This document shows, piece by piece, positions 36,801 through 50,329 of a DNA stretch of 64,000 nt. Each line of letters opens with the position of its first letter. Positions within the stretch are counted from its first letter, which is position 1. Source of the DNA: Marisa cornuarietis (Eukaryota > Mollusca > Gastropoda > Architaenioglossa > Ampullariidae); contig SMMW01000001.1 of NCBI GenBank assembly GCA_004794655.1, positions 17,734,501-17,798,500 of the forward strand. The letters run 5' to 3'. The position numbers and the translations under genes are program-made. A model generated the notes under the pieces. That model made no database searches and had not been told where the DNA came from. It worked only from the letters and a program-made list of their open reading frames with translations.

Positions 36801-39800
36801 AAAATGAACTCGGTATTATTAATTTTCTTCTTTTCTGAGTGCTGAATATCATTCGCTCCCTCGATAATCTGGACGATGTTCGTTAATACGCGCACACACA
36901 CAATAGCAACGCCAGCGACTCCCCCTGGTTAAGTATCTTTGTCGCTGTTTGCGTGCAAGCGTCCTGTGTGAGACAGGTATGGTGAGAGGAGAACATGAAT
37001 ATCCTGTTTCACCTGCCCAGCAAGTGAACCCACATTTGTAAAAAGGCATCGCTGACTTTTGCTCAGCGCGGTGTGTCCCGTGAGATGTCGGTATGTTTTG
37101 TCGTCTGCCATCACCGACTTCTTTTTACTGGTGGATCCTCCGGCCCACGTTTGCAGCTAAGCAAAAACTCGTGCAGTGAGTGCTGGCGGTAAATGTTAAC
37201 CAATAACCAAAATTAAATAGTCAATTTCTAGCCACCACATAACTCCACCTGCGCCAGGTGTACATCTAAGGAGCGGGACGGATCACAATGACGCTAAAAT
37301 GCTGCTCACGAAAACTACATGGGGGATACTTCATTGCTTATTGTCTTAACCTTTTCTGTTTTATTTACGTACTCACACATACAAAGCACGTACTACATTA
37401 AACCTAAAACTCACCAGTCAAGCAAAAAGCTAAAATGTTTGCGAAACTTAATACTCCATAACTCACAAAGGTTAAAAATAGTACAGAAATGAGACAAGAG
37501 GATGCAGGACCTATGATGGGGGATCCGACGACAATGTCGGCCTCTTTTCGGACACCAGCAAAACTACTCCATACCACACCACATCCCTCACCAGACCAAA
37601 CACCAGAAGCGACAACTCCAATAAACAAATGCCATCCTATCACAAGATAAAAAAAAAAAAAACGCTAGCAGCCCTGGCTACACTCGCTATACTACATCCC
37701 CAACCCTTCCGCTCTCGATCGAGGACGAGGCCAAAGCCTCTTCAGACCGACGGAAGAACTAGGAGATAACTAATCAAAAAAAATATTTAAAAAAGCACGA
37801 TGCTGTTACCATGGAGGCGCCTACAGTCACGTGATCTCATCTCTCTTAAATGCGCCTTTCCTCTCTCCAACAACTCCCCCTCCACTGAGTAAAAACATAA
37901 AATGACTTCACTTTACTTCAGCTGAAGAACGCGCACATGCACACAGAGGAAGTAAGTGCGCGTGCACACACACACCGCCTTCCACCTCCCACAAACCTTT
38001 ATTTTTAATAAAGCAGAGTGGTCGGGAACGGTGTGTTTTTGTTAGCGAGGGAGAGAAAGAAGAAAGAAGAGTCAAGTGTTATGCTATTACTCCTGTTACC
38101 TATAGGACCGCCGCAGACCATGTGTACACAATTCGTGTATTCTGCTCCCTCACCCGTTTATTTTACCCATCTAAAATGCCGCCCGTGGCTCCAAACTTAG
38201 TCACTTCTTAAAAGTTTATCAACCATGTCATGTTGAGGGAAGGAGGGGGGAGAAGAGGGGTAGGGGGAAGGGCGAGAGAAGCGCGTGGCGGCGTTATCAG
38301 CAACGAAATGTTGAGCTTTTGTTGATGCTCGTAATCGTCAACGCTAGCTGATGCGTAGAAAGAGTCACCAGCATCTGATGTAAACTCTGCCAAGAGTCTG
38401 CAAAACGACGGGAGACGGCCCGTTTCGAATATCTCCAGCCCCCGAGCGCATTTTCCTAGATCGCAAACACCGCAAGATGATGACTTCAGAGGTCCGTACC
38501 ACCAAAGGCGCGGCTTCTGGCGTGCCTGCTGCTTTGGGTTATTAAACTCTCTCTAGCTCAAAGCGCCTGAAATCGCCACGAGTGGTAGCATTTTCTTTAC
38601 AATTTTCAGCAATAAACACATCAATGATGATCAACCCCCGACTTTCACCACCCCCCACCGGTCGCTCAATGCCATCCCAGAGCGACACCCACCCAGTCCC
38701 GCAGCATTCCTACCAGTTAACCTTTAACCCCTACTGCTTCACTCAACACTCCTTGAGCACCCTGCGTCACACAGCCGTGATTTGAGATGGAGAGTGGGGC
38801 TGGAGCAGCGTTGGCCACCCTTGGGTACTTAAAGCCGCACGTCGCGTGCCGGTGTGTACAAGCCGCTGGGCACAAGAATGAGGTGTCGACACAACACTTC
38901 TGTCAACAGCGCATCAGTAGACTAACCACCAACGAAAAGGAGGGCTGGTGGTGGCGATGGGGTGGGGGACTGAAGGCCAAGAGGGGTGACTGTTGGTAAA
39001 AAAGTACCAGCACCAATACGGCACGCGCATGTCCACGTGTAGTCTTGCAACACGCCAGGATCTCTCGTTAATCCTAAAGCGATATTTGATGTATACATAT
39101 TCGTCCCATCTTCAGTCCACGCACCAAGGATCTACACTGAAACTATCTATCTCTCTTCCCCCCCCCCCCCAAAAACCCTGTACACACTGCAACAACGCTA
39201 TCTAAAGAATACTCTCCAACACCAACCAGAGTGTCCAGCATAGGGATTCAAGTTTTTCCTATCATACACTTCTTTACATAAAACCTCCAAAAGATTTTGA
39301 ACCTATCGTTTTCTTTGTAGACGTGACAGAACATGTTTCTCTTCACTTTAAAAGAAATCCCCATTTATTTTTATCAAAACCCAAAACAAACGTAGCGAGG
39401 TTCAGAAAATGTCAAGTCAGTAATTAGCAAACTGAGAGCCGAGGAAGTAAACACTGCAGGACTACCCTGACAAGCACTAGCTCAGCAGGGGAGAGAAGAT
39501 GGAGGGTGAAGCTCTCCTCCTGCTACACCGATGCCAGGCTAGTTTCCGTTACGGAATGTGAAATGACGCAGCCAAACTGTGTATCTCCTGCTAGAGGCCC
39601 TCAAGGAACAGCTCGTCTTATCGGGATGCAGACATTTTCGGGTATTTATTTCTCCCTCATAGCTTCGTCCATGTTAAGTTTAGTCGAGATTCCTTGAATG
39701 ATAAGCTCATATGTCAGCTGATGTTACTCGATCACCGAAATAATCTAAAACCAGCGAACATCAAGTGACGTGCATGCATGGTGAGCCCACTCGACGTTTC

Positions 39801-42800
39801 TGACGTCCACAGGCCAGCATTCTTCCTTCTCGGTGTGCCCAAAGATTGTGATAAGGACAGCGCTAATGTGGGGGAAAAACACCCGACTAATGCGGGCAGC
39901 AGACCCAGGGTACCTGAACCTGCCATCAGAACGCCTGCCTTCTCATGTATCGTTTTATCACAGAGAGGGGAGAGGAAGGGTTAGTCGCTCTCGGCAAAGC
40001 CTCAGGCTCTCATAACACGCGATAAACCGATTTTCCAGATAAACCACTGGTCGTCAGACGGAGCGTGTCGTCAACTTTACTCGGCAGCTGCACACATTCC
40101 TGACTGTTATCGTGCCAGCCAAAGGGAACCCCGGCCTGCGAGCCAACGGACCCCACAGCCTGCGAGCCAACGGTCTCCCAGCTGTCGACACCCCGCGATG
40201 CCAGCGTGACCAACGGTCTGACTTCTTATCGCCACCAGGAGGTCAACCGGCTACTTAGTCCAGTCGGCAGCCGTTCTACGCACCACAGACCGACCGCCCC
40301 CCCCCCCCAGGGCATCAGTCACTACCAACGTCAATCGACACCAGTAGCGTGCTGGAGGAAGGAGGGAGAAAGTCTACCACGGGGAGGAAGCTGGGCAGTT
40401 AGCTGATACGGGAGGTGGAGTTAATTCACCGTAGCCTCGCTACTTATCTTTCACTTTGATAGAATGAAAACCGAGCACCTCCTTCCAGGACTGGTAATGA
40501 CCCGTACCACTATCAACGACCCAAACCAGAAAAAAAAAATCCAGCGACTCCTTGATGTCTTGATCATCAAGTTAGTCCCACCGCCTCTTCCGGTGTCCAT
40601 ACAAAAAATACAGACAAATAAACTCTTAACTGAAATTACAGGTTTGTGCACAGACACCTTCACGTGGCTTTCGAAACTGACAGGAGACCCCAACCTTATA
40701 GGCAAGGGGTCAAGGGCCAAGGACGAAGTATGAGTTACTGGCGTTTAGCCGCCTCTCACGGCTGGCCAGTCTCCCAGCCCAGGAGTTTACACCGCCAGTG
40801 GGTCCGTGTCGAAGATAATATCGCAGCCAACACATACTTTGCCCAGGGAGCTGGGTTAGGTTAACGGCAGTGACAATGGCGTTCTTCTGACAGCGGGCAG
40901 TGTGCTATGCAACTCTGACTTCTGCTGAGACATTCTGACCACCCCCCCCCTCGCCTCCCAAGCTCTCTTCTACCGCTAACAAAAACCTGTAAAAATACTA
41001 TGGAACACTCCTCCAATTGCTTCAGACAACGTCAGTTCCCAGAATAATCTTTTGATGTTTATGAGCTCCCTGCCAGCAGCTGACTTCAGATTCTGGATGA
41101 ATGTTTAGAATAAAAGAAGTACAACAAAAAGACACTGCAAATGTAGTCTAACCTGTAGGTTACTAATAAAAAAGTATTAAAAATGTGCATTTTCTTTCAA
41201 CCAGATGGCAAACTTTGACAGAAGAAGCCACAAACATCAACAATCACTAAATTAGCCAGCTTGGCATGCAATAACAACGTGGTTAATGGGACCAATTTCC
41301 TAATAACTAATAAGTCTTGGGCAGGAGCAATACATGATAGTTTCACATGGCATTTCTACAAAACATGAAAAATGGTGAGAAGGCTCATTATGTTAGCTGT
41401 TGCACGTTTGCCATTTCAAGCAGTAATATAGCAGACGGCATTTTGACATTTCCTAAACTGTAACACTAGATGATAGGTGGTGAAAAGAGATCAATTTTCC
41501 ATGCTCCATCATGAGTTTAGTTTTCCAAAATGATGAAAATTTGATTTATCTGATTCAATCCTTTACTGATGTCTCTGCTGGCTATTATAAATGTCTAGTC
41601 ACAAGTAACAGACCTCCAATAATTAAAATAAAAGTAATATAACAGACTTTGATCTGAGGCTGTATATTGAAAAACGAGTTAAGCATTACTCATCCATTTT
41701 TAACATAATATGTAAACAAGACTGCCCTGAAAGTCTTATGCTCCACTTCCATTTGTCTGAGACAAACAAAGTATTATCTTATCTTAATGCCTATCTTGAT
41801 CGACACAATGCTTCTGAGAGTGTTAGACCGATCAATATTGCAACTGGACTGGATCAGCAAAAGATGGATGCAATTTCTTCCTCTCCTCTAGCAAACAAAT
41901 CTTACATGCTGTGACTTGCTTGCTAGTAATGCCCAAACATAAATTGCAGCAAGCATCCTTGCAAATGCTTTGTTATAAGGGTACCAGCAATTAATAACTG
42001 CAGACATCCCTTTCAACAGTCATCACAATCCCCTCAGCAAAGTGCTCTACTCAAAGTCAAAATATATCATTCATTGTTATTTCAAAACTTGGTCAACATA
42101 ACATCTTTGTAGGAAAGAAAGTATTCAATGATGTGTCATGTAGCTTGCTTTCTAACAGTAACAGGTTTTGCAATGCCATCAACTTGCTTGCATTTAGAGG
42201 CCATAAAGACAATCATGAAGCCTAAACAGTTCACATTTGATGTTAGTGCCTAAAGGAAAGTACACGAAAATCACAGGCATTGCATGCTCTAAACTAATAA
42301 ATTTATAAGTGAGTTAATATATTTTATACATTTTTTTGTTCCTTTTTAGATACTGTGCAGCAAAACAACAGAACTCTCTCCCCTTCCATATCCGCCACCA
42401 ATCCACTCCTGAATCTAGTAAATGTGCACTAAAAACACACCTCTTCCTTGAGCATTACTCCTCACAGCAGTCCACAGACTGCTACTCCTTTTTCAACCCC
42501 CAACCTTTTCCCTTTATTGGTACTTTCCTACTCATCTTCCTCTGCTGAATCACAACACTCTGAGTTCTTGTTACCTGATTCCTCTTAGCATTTTCTATAT
42601 TTGTCATTATTCGTCACCCATTCTGTTGTTCATCCTTCTGTTCCTTCATATGTTGTCCATGTTTCATTCTTGTCTCAAGCACTATGAGCATGCTCCTTAC
42701 GAGTATGAGTATGGGCTACATAAATAACTCTATTATTATTGTAAAAAAATCAAAATGAGACAGTACTAATTAAAATATACTTTACTGTGTAAATTATGTG

Positions 42801-44742
42801 GCGCCACTTTCATGACGACTAAAGTCTGGTAAGCTGGAAATATTTCCTCGTGTTAAAATGGTGATCACTCCCCATAAAAGTTCATGGACAATGATGGGTC
42901 TTGGAAAAATAAACGTTACTGCTAAAACTATATGGTCTATCTATCATACAAGCAGGAGACCACTGAACAGTGACACTGAACACATTCTGAGTGTTAACTA
43001 TTTCAGTACACATGGTCAGAAGGTTCATGCTTGGAAATTTTCCAAACAACTCAAGCACATATAAGATTTCTCTAGGGCAATTTATCTACCTGGATGATAA
43101 CACTGGCTAACAGAGGTACCTGTCTCTTATCAAACAGCTTGATGCTACATCAAGTACTGCCAAAGATATCTTTGTTCCACAGCCTCATTCCCACCATCTT
43201 GACTTCATTCATATAAGTGAGGGAGCAACTTATAGAAAGCCATTTGATTCTTAAAGTGGCACCGCTGGTGGTGTCTTAAACATTTCCTTTTGAGTTGGCA
43301 TGACTGGAAACTAAGAATGGGTCACATTTTCACAAGCCCCTCACATGTACAGCAGTATGAAGATATCCTCAAAAGAGCAAGCTTCAAAATGTTTCACATG
43401 CCAGTGACAAACACCATTATGGCCACCATGCCAATAATAAACTTTTCTATCACAGATTAATTAATCTCAATGGTTACTTCATCTTCTGTTCACACTGCAC
43501 ACGTACCATGATATGAACAGTTCATAGACCAAAAGCCTCTTCACACTGCTACATTCAATAAGGTCCAGTGTAAAGTAAGTACCTGAGCTTATCATCCTTA
43601 TTCTAACCTTGTAAACCATGTCAACAGAAACTCCTTTGCCCTGTAGCAATGTTCTAGAAACTGAGAAGTGCTGCATGCACCAGAAGTTCAAAACTATGGC
43701 AAGCAGCCATAACACAAGAGCCAAGTCTGTTCAGGAAATGCAGCTTGACAGTGGCCAGCTTCATTCCACTTGGAATGTGCGAGAGTTAACACACATTTGC
43801 ACTAATGACACTACCAATCTTCATCCAATATTTATGATAGTACTTACTTCATTATCAACACCATTACAATTTTACATTACCAAACAGACATACAAAATCA
43901 GTAAGTTGAACTTTCCTAGGACTCTTAACAAGCACATCAAAAACCATGGTGATTACGAATGAATTGTCAAATGAAATTTAGCATTTCTTCTGTACCAGTA
44001 CTGGTTTGTCCTGTTTGTAGGAACACTGTATCAGATTAAAGGCTTAGATAGAGGCTTCTTTTATGAGTCTATGAACTTTTCCTTTTCAAAAGATAAAAGG
44101 ATGTTAAGTGCACACCAGAGCTTAAGCATTTATGAACACTAGTGAATTTATAAAAATGTTTTTGATTTTAATATGTAAAAAATATATTGTTTCTCTTTAA
44201 CACTTAAAATTCATACACTGAATAATAATTAGATATGTCTAATCTAAATCTTCAGCATAATACCGAGTACCAAAGATTGTTCTCTTGTCAAGAATGTCAC
44301 AAAGTATTACATCTCACGGCAAAGACTGGAGGTAAGCTATAAGGGTTCCAAAACCCACCAAATCATAGATATCGCTTCGTATTATATACATACTGCATTC
44401 ATTTATTTTACCATATTGTAACCGTCATTATTCCCAGTAAAATAAAGTTTAGAGTTGTGTTTGTGTAAACGACCGCTACAACTGTAAGATGAACCAGTGT
44501 AGGTGCAACTCGTCTAAGAGTAGGACGAAATGGGACGAGGAATGTCACAGGTATTCGAAGGTTACTGTTATCCTAAAATCCAATATACATTACTTACCAA
44601 GGGTCTGAACAAGGTTGAGCATAACACCGCCGACATGGAGGTCGCCTTTGACGCGCAATCTGCATTCTTCTTGCAAGTCCGTAACAAAAATTGTTAGTTC
44701 CCATGAACCGTCCACTCTTCCGGCATCTGCTACGAAAGCCAT
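27857..44742 (-). CDS. FERMT2: Kindlin (fermitin family homolog), complete in 12 coding exons
   Basis: Minus-strand exons in transcript order: 44742-44598, 35874-35641, 33746-33526, 33313-33102, 32774-32672, 30688-30581, 30459-30260, 30015-29891, 29136-29030, 28887-28672, 28543-28397, 28150-27857. Total 2112 bases, 703 aa (human kindlin-2 680), all phases consistent. Kindlins bind integrin beta tails with talin at adhesion sites. F0 shows DWSDHALWW and [14 protein letters not shown]1 has RHPEELSLL, a KMKKKK stretch and a Pro/Ser-rich loop. F2 has [27 protein letters not shown] and TEEEMM. A PH domain (about 400-505) has [12 protein letters not shown], and F3 ends [14 protein letters not shown]. 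The helix [11 protein letters not shown] keeps the two leucines (379, 383) equivalent to the ILK-binding pair of kindlin-2. In the QW motif the Trp (638) is kept but Thr replaces Gln. The start ATG has strong context (GAAGATGG). The symbol is by closest resemblance; invertebrates usually have one kindlin. Confidence 0.95.
29245..29628. mobile_element. Pogo/Tc1-mariner-like MITE, 384 bp, in a FERMT intron
   Basis: Terminal inverted repeats CAGTAAAACCT (29245-29255) and AGGTTTTACTG (29618-29628) are flanked by TA on each side (29243-29244 and 29629-29630), the target duplication of Tc1/mariner-type elements. CAGTAAAACCT resembles pogo/Tigger termini. There is no intact transposase; an open stretch on the minus strand is not recognisable as one. 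Confidence 0.75.
30845..30924 (-). mobile_element. tRNA-derived SINE head (family B)
   Basis: On the minus strand: GGCGGTCCAGTGGCACGAC, TTAGTGCCTGTCA, then GGGTTCAGGTCTCGTC. It has the same layout as 17370-17430 and 54868-54984. It lies in the FERMT intron between exons 5 and 6. Confidence 0.6.
30925..32671 (-). other. FERMT intron 5, upstream part
   Basis: AT-rich intron between coding exons 32774-32672 and 30688-30581. No further exon is required, since both junctions are phase 0 and the conserved peptide is continuous (MNPK joined to YDAIRIN). No other feature seen. Confidence 0.5.
33747..35640 (-). other. FERMT intron 2
   Basis: Intron between exons 35874-35641 and 33746-33526 ([12 protein letters not shown] joins across it). 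AT-rich, with no gene or repeat recognised. Confidence 0.6.
35875..44597 (-). other. FERMT intron 1 (8.7 kb)
   Basis: Joins TLG/AT to give [10 protein letters not shown]. Part of it, about 36840-40900, reads as richer in GC and CpG than the surrounding AT-rich DNA, with C runs at 39161-39170 and 40299-40308 and no supportable exon. A LINE fragment lies at 42336-42740. The rest (40900-42335 and 42741-44597) is AT-rich and featureless to me. Confidence 0.6.
42336..42740 (+). mobile_element. 3' fragment of the CR1/L2-like LINE family
   Basis: Plus-strand codons ([16 protein letters not shown], then [11 protein letters not shown]) match the C-terminus of the copy at 15136-15240. The UTR follows and ends in a short TATTATTATTG tail. 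It lies in FERMT intron 1, antisense to the gene, and is heavily 5' truncated. Confidence 0.75.
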
Positions 44743-47700
44743 CTTCACCTTCGGTAATCCAAAATTCCAGGAACAGGTTTACGTGTAAATCGAAACAAGT
44801 TTGCGAACACTCGACGCTGCGAGAACCCAACAGACGATGAGCACAAGTCTTTACGACTCAACCCCAGGGAAACTTAATCCTTCTGAATATTCACCATTCG
44901 AAAAGCGACATTCCAGGGCCATGAGCATGATGCAAAATGAACTTGTTGAGCAGTCAGACAAGAACCGCCCACAGACGCAGCGGTTTCGAGAACAACAGTT
45001 TTCTCGAACAACTTCACCCAGCAAAAAGCCAATGGCAAGGCTTTTAAAAGTGCTTGTAAAGAGCCGACTTGTACTCGCCACGCTGTCTTTTTAACACTGG
45101 CGAACGTGCGCCTTCCACTCACTGCGCTGCCACATCTAGGTCACGGACCTCCACACGACTTGGCAGTGAGCGCAGCGGCAAAAATATGGCACTCTGCTGC
45201 GCCGCAAAATTTGTCTCGCACGGCACACAGAACGCACGAGTAAACTGTGCTCAGAGGAGAATGAAAATAACTTTCCTCAGCAAACGCTGTCGCTTTTTTG
45301 ACACAGCTGCTTCGTTGCTCGCACACAAGACTGGAACAACCCTCAGTGACTCAGGCTGCATGCCCCTATTTGGAAAGGCGTAACTTGCAAATGCCCACCA
45401 CCGTCTGTAAGCCTCGTTTTAATTGGTGCTTTCTAACTCCGGCATAAAAACGTCGATCAGTCTTCCGGGTCAGGTTTGTTTAGGCGCTGTCGCTGAAAAA
45501 TAAACAGTAACCATCGTCATTTAGGCGCAACTTGTTTTTAATTTTTTATTTCAACGGTTTTTGTCATTAAGCTGAAGCATTTGTCTCTGCGATATGAGGG
45601 AATCCCTCTGCATACCGTAGAAATTATCGACCAATCAGAGTGCTGTTTACATGTTGCTACATCCCAGTTGTGTTCGTCGTCGTGCAACGAGAGATGAGGA
45701 GGTTGACGTCACAAACGGAATTCCTTCTCGGCAGTTGATATCCGCGGACTATAATAGGCACTGCAGGATCAAAACAAAGATGAAGGAGGCACGGCAGAAT
45801 AAAGCCCGCTAGTCATTGACGTTTTTCAGTGAGCCTTTCAAAATATAAAGCAAGTCTAAACATACAAAGAAGTCTACTGTTGAATCATGTTCACTCTGCT
45901 GCTACCGACCAAGTTAAACTCCATTTTTTCAAAAGGAGTATTGATGTCAGCACCTGTTATTTTGTTTAAAGCTGGTTGTATGGGGAAGACGGAAGAGTGG
46001 AGTGATTAAGTCAGTAAGATATAAAAGAAACAAAATATATCACACTGGAGGTATAATATGCCTAGCTAGATGAGAGACAGTCATCATTAGTAAGCGTACA
46101 TGAAGGTTAAAAGAATTTCGGTGTCGCGTGTTCAGACTGACAGCTGTATGGAATAACCAAAGTGGATTTTAATGTAGCTAGTACGGGAAGTAAACGGGTA
46201 ATGTGTATACCAACTTAGTAATAATAATAGTTATCAGCAACACATGAAATAACGACACCCGCAAAACTAAAACCTTTGTCAGCTCTGACATTTTAAACTA
46301 AGGTAACTTAATTTTTCATGTGTCTGTTTTTTATTACTTCCCTCTTTTTTTAGTTCTTCTAAGTCAATAAATACAGAAAACTAAGAAACGATTGTCGCAC
46401 GTTGCTGAACGTGACTTTAGAGATCATAGAAGTATGTGAAATTATAACGCTCAATCTAAAAAAAAATGTGCGGTTAATTAAAGGAGGTAGAATAAACGGA
46501 GGAGTCGGTTTGAGCGTTAAAACGAAGCTTTCCTCGCATTCAAGGAACATAAATCTGAACTTCACTGCTGGATTCAACAAATTTGCTCCTATAACCAGTT
46601 GGAAAGTGACAGCAGATGCTGAGAACGAAATGTAACCGATTCAACTGCTCGAACTGTTGCAGAGCTGAAGTTGGGGTTTACAGCCGACATAGGGCGTGAC
46701 TCACCCGGTTAGTTCTCTACAGACTTTCTGCGAAGCCGTACCATGATTCAGTGCGCCGACCTCAGGTGGGGTAGGGAACACTGACAGCGCCTGATGAAGT
46801 TACGGGGCGGGGTGGACATGAAAGAAACGGGATGCTAGCTACGGCGCCCACTTTTGAAAAAAAAAAGTGTTGGAAAATCCTTCGGAAGCGCAAACGTTTC
46901 TCGATACGACAGCTGCCGATCTCTCCGTAGAGACAACCACACAGAATGTTCATGGATACATCTACCGAAACATCGCAGCTTTGCCGCAGAGAAAGATTGT
47001 GTACGTCTTTCCGTGCTGTGTCATATCTCCCTGCAGCCAGGAGCTGTGCAGGAGTCTGGGGGGAGCAGTGCAGCCTGCGAAAGAAGGCATCGGCCAACTC
47101 CGCTGAGTAGCTCAGAGATTCAGACTTCATTCCTTGCCCCTCTCTCCACCGCTCCTGTCGTCGGCTGGTGAAGCCACGCTGCTCGCCTGACAGGCAGATG
47201 AAAGTCGACCACATGCTGGGGCCAAACACTGCGGTGGCCGCTGCTCCTCCACCAGGGAGCCAGAGGCAATTAATTTTTAACGTTTTCATCCACGTCGTCA
47301 ATCTTCATCATTCCACTCGTCCCCATGACCGGGCTTTGCCAGCAATAAGTCTGTTCTACATTCCTACCCACCCCGGCATTCATGTCGGGCATTTCTTTGT
47401 GGGAGGAGGGGCTGTATCTTTACTCTCCCCGCCATATTTTAGAGACAAAACATGAAATAAACATTTATGAAGAGTAGATGCAAGGGACTGCATTATATTT
47501 TATAACGAAATTTTTGTTGTGTGTTTTGCGCATCAACAGCAAGTCATAGAGATAAATAAAGTGATTCAGCCTGCAGCCCAGCCACTACAGCAACACACTG
47601 AAACAAAACAACCTTCGGTCAATGGTGGAGGGTCGATGGAAAGCTGTGTATTGTATACAACGCAGATGACGCGAGGTCTTAAAACTCGAGGGCCTCTCTC

Positions 47701-47985
47701 GCTGTATCGACCAGTCTTTGTTCTCTGTCATCTGTGTTCGATGAAAACAGCTAGGTCCCGCGCCACTGCTGTCGTCGTCCGATGCATTGTTCGAGTCCAA
47801 TGACAAAGACGCCCGCCAATCAATAAATGAAATAGCCGGCCTGTTGCACGCTTAATTTATTGTGCGGGCTTCTTCACTGGATCCACCCACCACAGTAGTT
47901 TCTTGCCCCCTCCCTAGCTACCCTTTCCTGCAGCTCCACAAGTGTCGATATGCTGAAAAAAAAGTTAGCTGTCTGTCATACCGTT
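44743..47985. promoter_or_regulatory. FERMT upstream region and intergenic DNA
   Basis: The first few hundred bases above 44742 should contain the FERMT promoter and 5' UTR. No TATA box or other named motif is seen. The longest open frame (46762-47301, minus) shows no recognisable domain, and several overlapping frames on both strands are equally open, so I do not call a gene. Confidence 0.35.
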
Positions 47986-48255
47986 CTGGGGCCAGTTGCA
48001 CAACACATTTCTAATTTTAAACACTTTTAGACCTTAAATCTTTTTAGGTGATCAGTTTAAAGTGCACACCACAATTTTAGAATTTTTAAAACTAAAACTG
48101 CTTTAGGTAAGATAAAGTTGTTTAAGTCTAACTTTCCGTCCTGTCAGTAAAATTTGTTGTATGTTCTTGTGCAATGCATCTAAATGGCCGAGAAGAGATT
48201 TAGCTTCTTTAGAACAGTTTTAAGGCTTAGAAACATGTTGTGCAACTGGCCCCAG
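47986..48255. mobile_element. 270-bp MITE with 20-bp perfect terminal inverted repeats
   Basis: The left end CTGGGGCCAGTTGCACAACA (47986-48005) is the exact reverse complement of the right end (48236-48255). Similarity continues imperfectly inward (TTTCTAA on both sides). GTT flanks each side (47983-47985 and 48256-48258) as a possible 3-bp target duplication. The interior is AT-rich and non-coding. The superfamily is not assignable by eye. Confidence 0.9.
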
Positions 48256-50329
48256 GTTTCTTCGAAATCGTGGGGTGGGGGTTGGGAAAGTTACAGTTTG
48301 TTCACGTGCGTAGGTTCTGTACAAGCTTTAGGAGTAGTTTTCCTGTTCGTCGGTGCATGTCCACACAGTTCAGACGTGAGCTGTCTTCAGGCGGGTCGTA
48401 TAAAGTCCACAGGCTCCAGTATAACTACCTCTTCCAAGCATCGTTACTGATTTGTAGCCACTACGAGGACAGTAGGACTTTAATTATACGGATGGAGATT
48501 TGTGTTGGTATGAAGAACATTTCCAACGTTACTTAGATTATCCACAGCTCAGCGCTTTAGTACCTAATCGATACAACACCCTGACGGGTGATACTGTCGG
48601 AACTATTATGTCAACTTACTAACCCACTGAAGCTATTTTTTTACATTAGATGTACATCGCAGTTTCATCATGCAGCCCCAGGACACCATATTCAGACATA
48701 CAAGGTTTCAGCCTTCTCAAACTGCTGCTGGTGGCAGAGTGGGGACGGCAACACAGCGTTTCTCAGGCACCGGGTGTCTTCGCCGGACAGGGTGTCCGCA
48801 GACCGTCTGACGGGAGGAAATGGATTGCCCATTGAGACAAGTTATTTCTGGACCTTTGTCCGTATTTCCAGTCCACTCATTGAGGACACTGATTGCATTC
48901 TACTGACAGGGGACTTAATAGTGGACGGCACGAGTCTTGAAATAATCTCGAATGTTCTGAACGCTACAAAAGCATGGTTACGGTAGGGCTGCAGCTGAGG
49001 TCCCGTAGAGCCAGCAAACCCGTGGTTCACATTCTAGTTGTCGAGAGATTGAACGGTACGGAGGGGAAGGGGGAGGGGGAGAGGGGTTCAAGTGCCAGTG
49101 GCACAGAAGACCGACAACCGATAAGACCATGGGAGTATCGTCGTTACTCACTTACCTTATCCCTGTCACGTACTACTATGTATGTTTGTGATGAATGCTG
49201 TAAGATCAGCTGACTCTACTTCCACGCGCTGCGAGGTCCACGAGTGGCCTGTTTCACAGCTGCAGCTGATGTGCCTCGATGTGTCAATAATCAATTAATG
49301 TATAATGGAGTCTTTTCGGGACAACGATATATTTAACGGTAATAGTTTTAATGACAAAACCACATCTCTTGTTTGTGATCTCTCTCTTGCTATATATATA
49401 TATCGTTCAAATATGTAACAGTCGATTTGCTTTGAGCGCTTTACAGAAATGATATACAGACTACATCACTAACAACCATGCACCCATATTCACATATAAC
49501 AGACATGCTCACTTGTACAACAGACACCCGCTCATACACAAAGTAAATTACAGACACTCGTTATGCACGCTCATGGTCAGGGCAGGGTCATGGTGAAGTC
49601 GCCATTCTGAAAAGATGCGTTTTAAGATGCGTCGGATAATCTCTAACAAGGATAATCTCCAGACATGCACAAGTGTAATTAAATGCAATATTATTCCACG
49701 AGACAATCATACCTACTATTCTAGATGCATACCAAGTTGTTGTTTACGGCAAGAAGGTAAGACCATAACTCAGCTACCAAAGCACAAAACGCACGCACAC
49801 TTCCCTCAAGAAAGAACGAACAATATCAATTTACAGTATAAACATCTTGCGACATTTATTAACTTGTCAAAACAGAAATGTCAGGCACGATATTCTCTTT
49901 ACTGACAACACATACTGTACTGCACATCACATCTTGCAAACCATCAAAGCGTTACGCACGCCTAGGTTACAGAGGGCAGAGCTGCCATCTTGCTTGCTCG
50001 CACTTGTGACGGTCTCGAAGGCGTGGCCCGACAGCTGCACTTGGATATCATGATATGGACGGAACTACAGGACCCACTCCTTCTCTTCTGCTTCCTTGAA
50101 ATGTCATGTGATGGGAAGTGGGGTGGGGGAATGTTTCAAGTGATAAACATCACAGGCATACAGTTTGTGCAAGCCAGGCTCCAAAGGCAGCGACTACGCC
50201 ATCAGAGCTACCTCTCAACTGTCCATACCGAAATAAATAAAATGCTCGAGAAAGACACGAGAACAACCCGATGAAAGATGTTCTCGAACGATGACGACAG
50301 AAACGCCTGACGCCACGACCGCGAAGTCT
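48256..50329. other. Intergenic region downstream of TTC8
   Basis: Contains a TA run near 49391-49403 and, at about 49430-49620, sequence in the style of the AGCGCTTTACA repeats. The TTC8 3' UTR should begin at 50329 and run leftwards; the nearest minus-strand AATAAA I find is at 49855-49860. No gene recognised. Confidence 0.35.

Noticed and set aside
46762..47301. 179-codon open frame on the minus strand
   Set aside because: It is the longest frame outside known genes, but it has no recognisable domain, and overlapping frames of similar quality exist on the other strand. The DNA there is GC-rich, which favours chance open frames.
48184..48450. Open frame starting MAEKRFSFF
   Set aside because: It begins inside the MITE at 47986-48255 and runs out through its right terminus. 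No domain.
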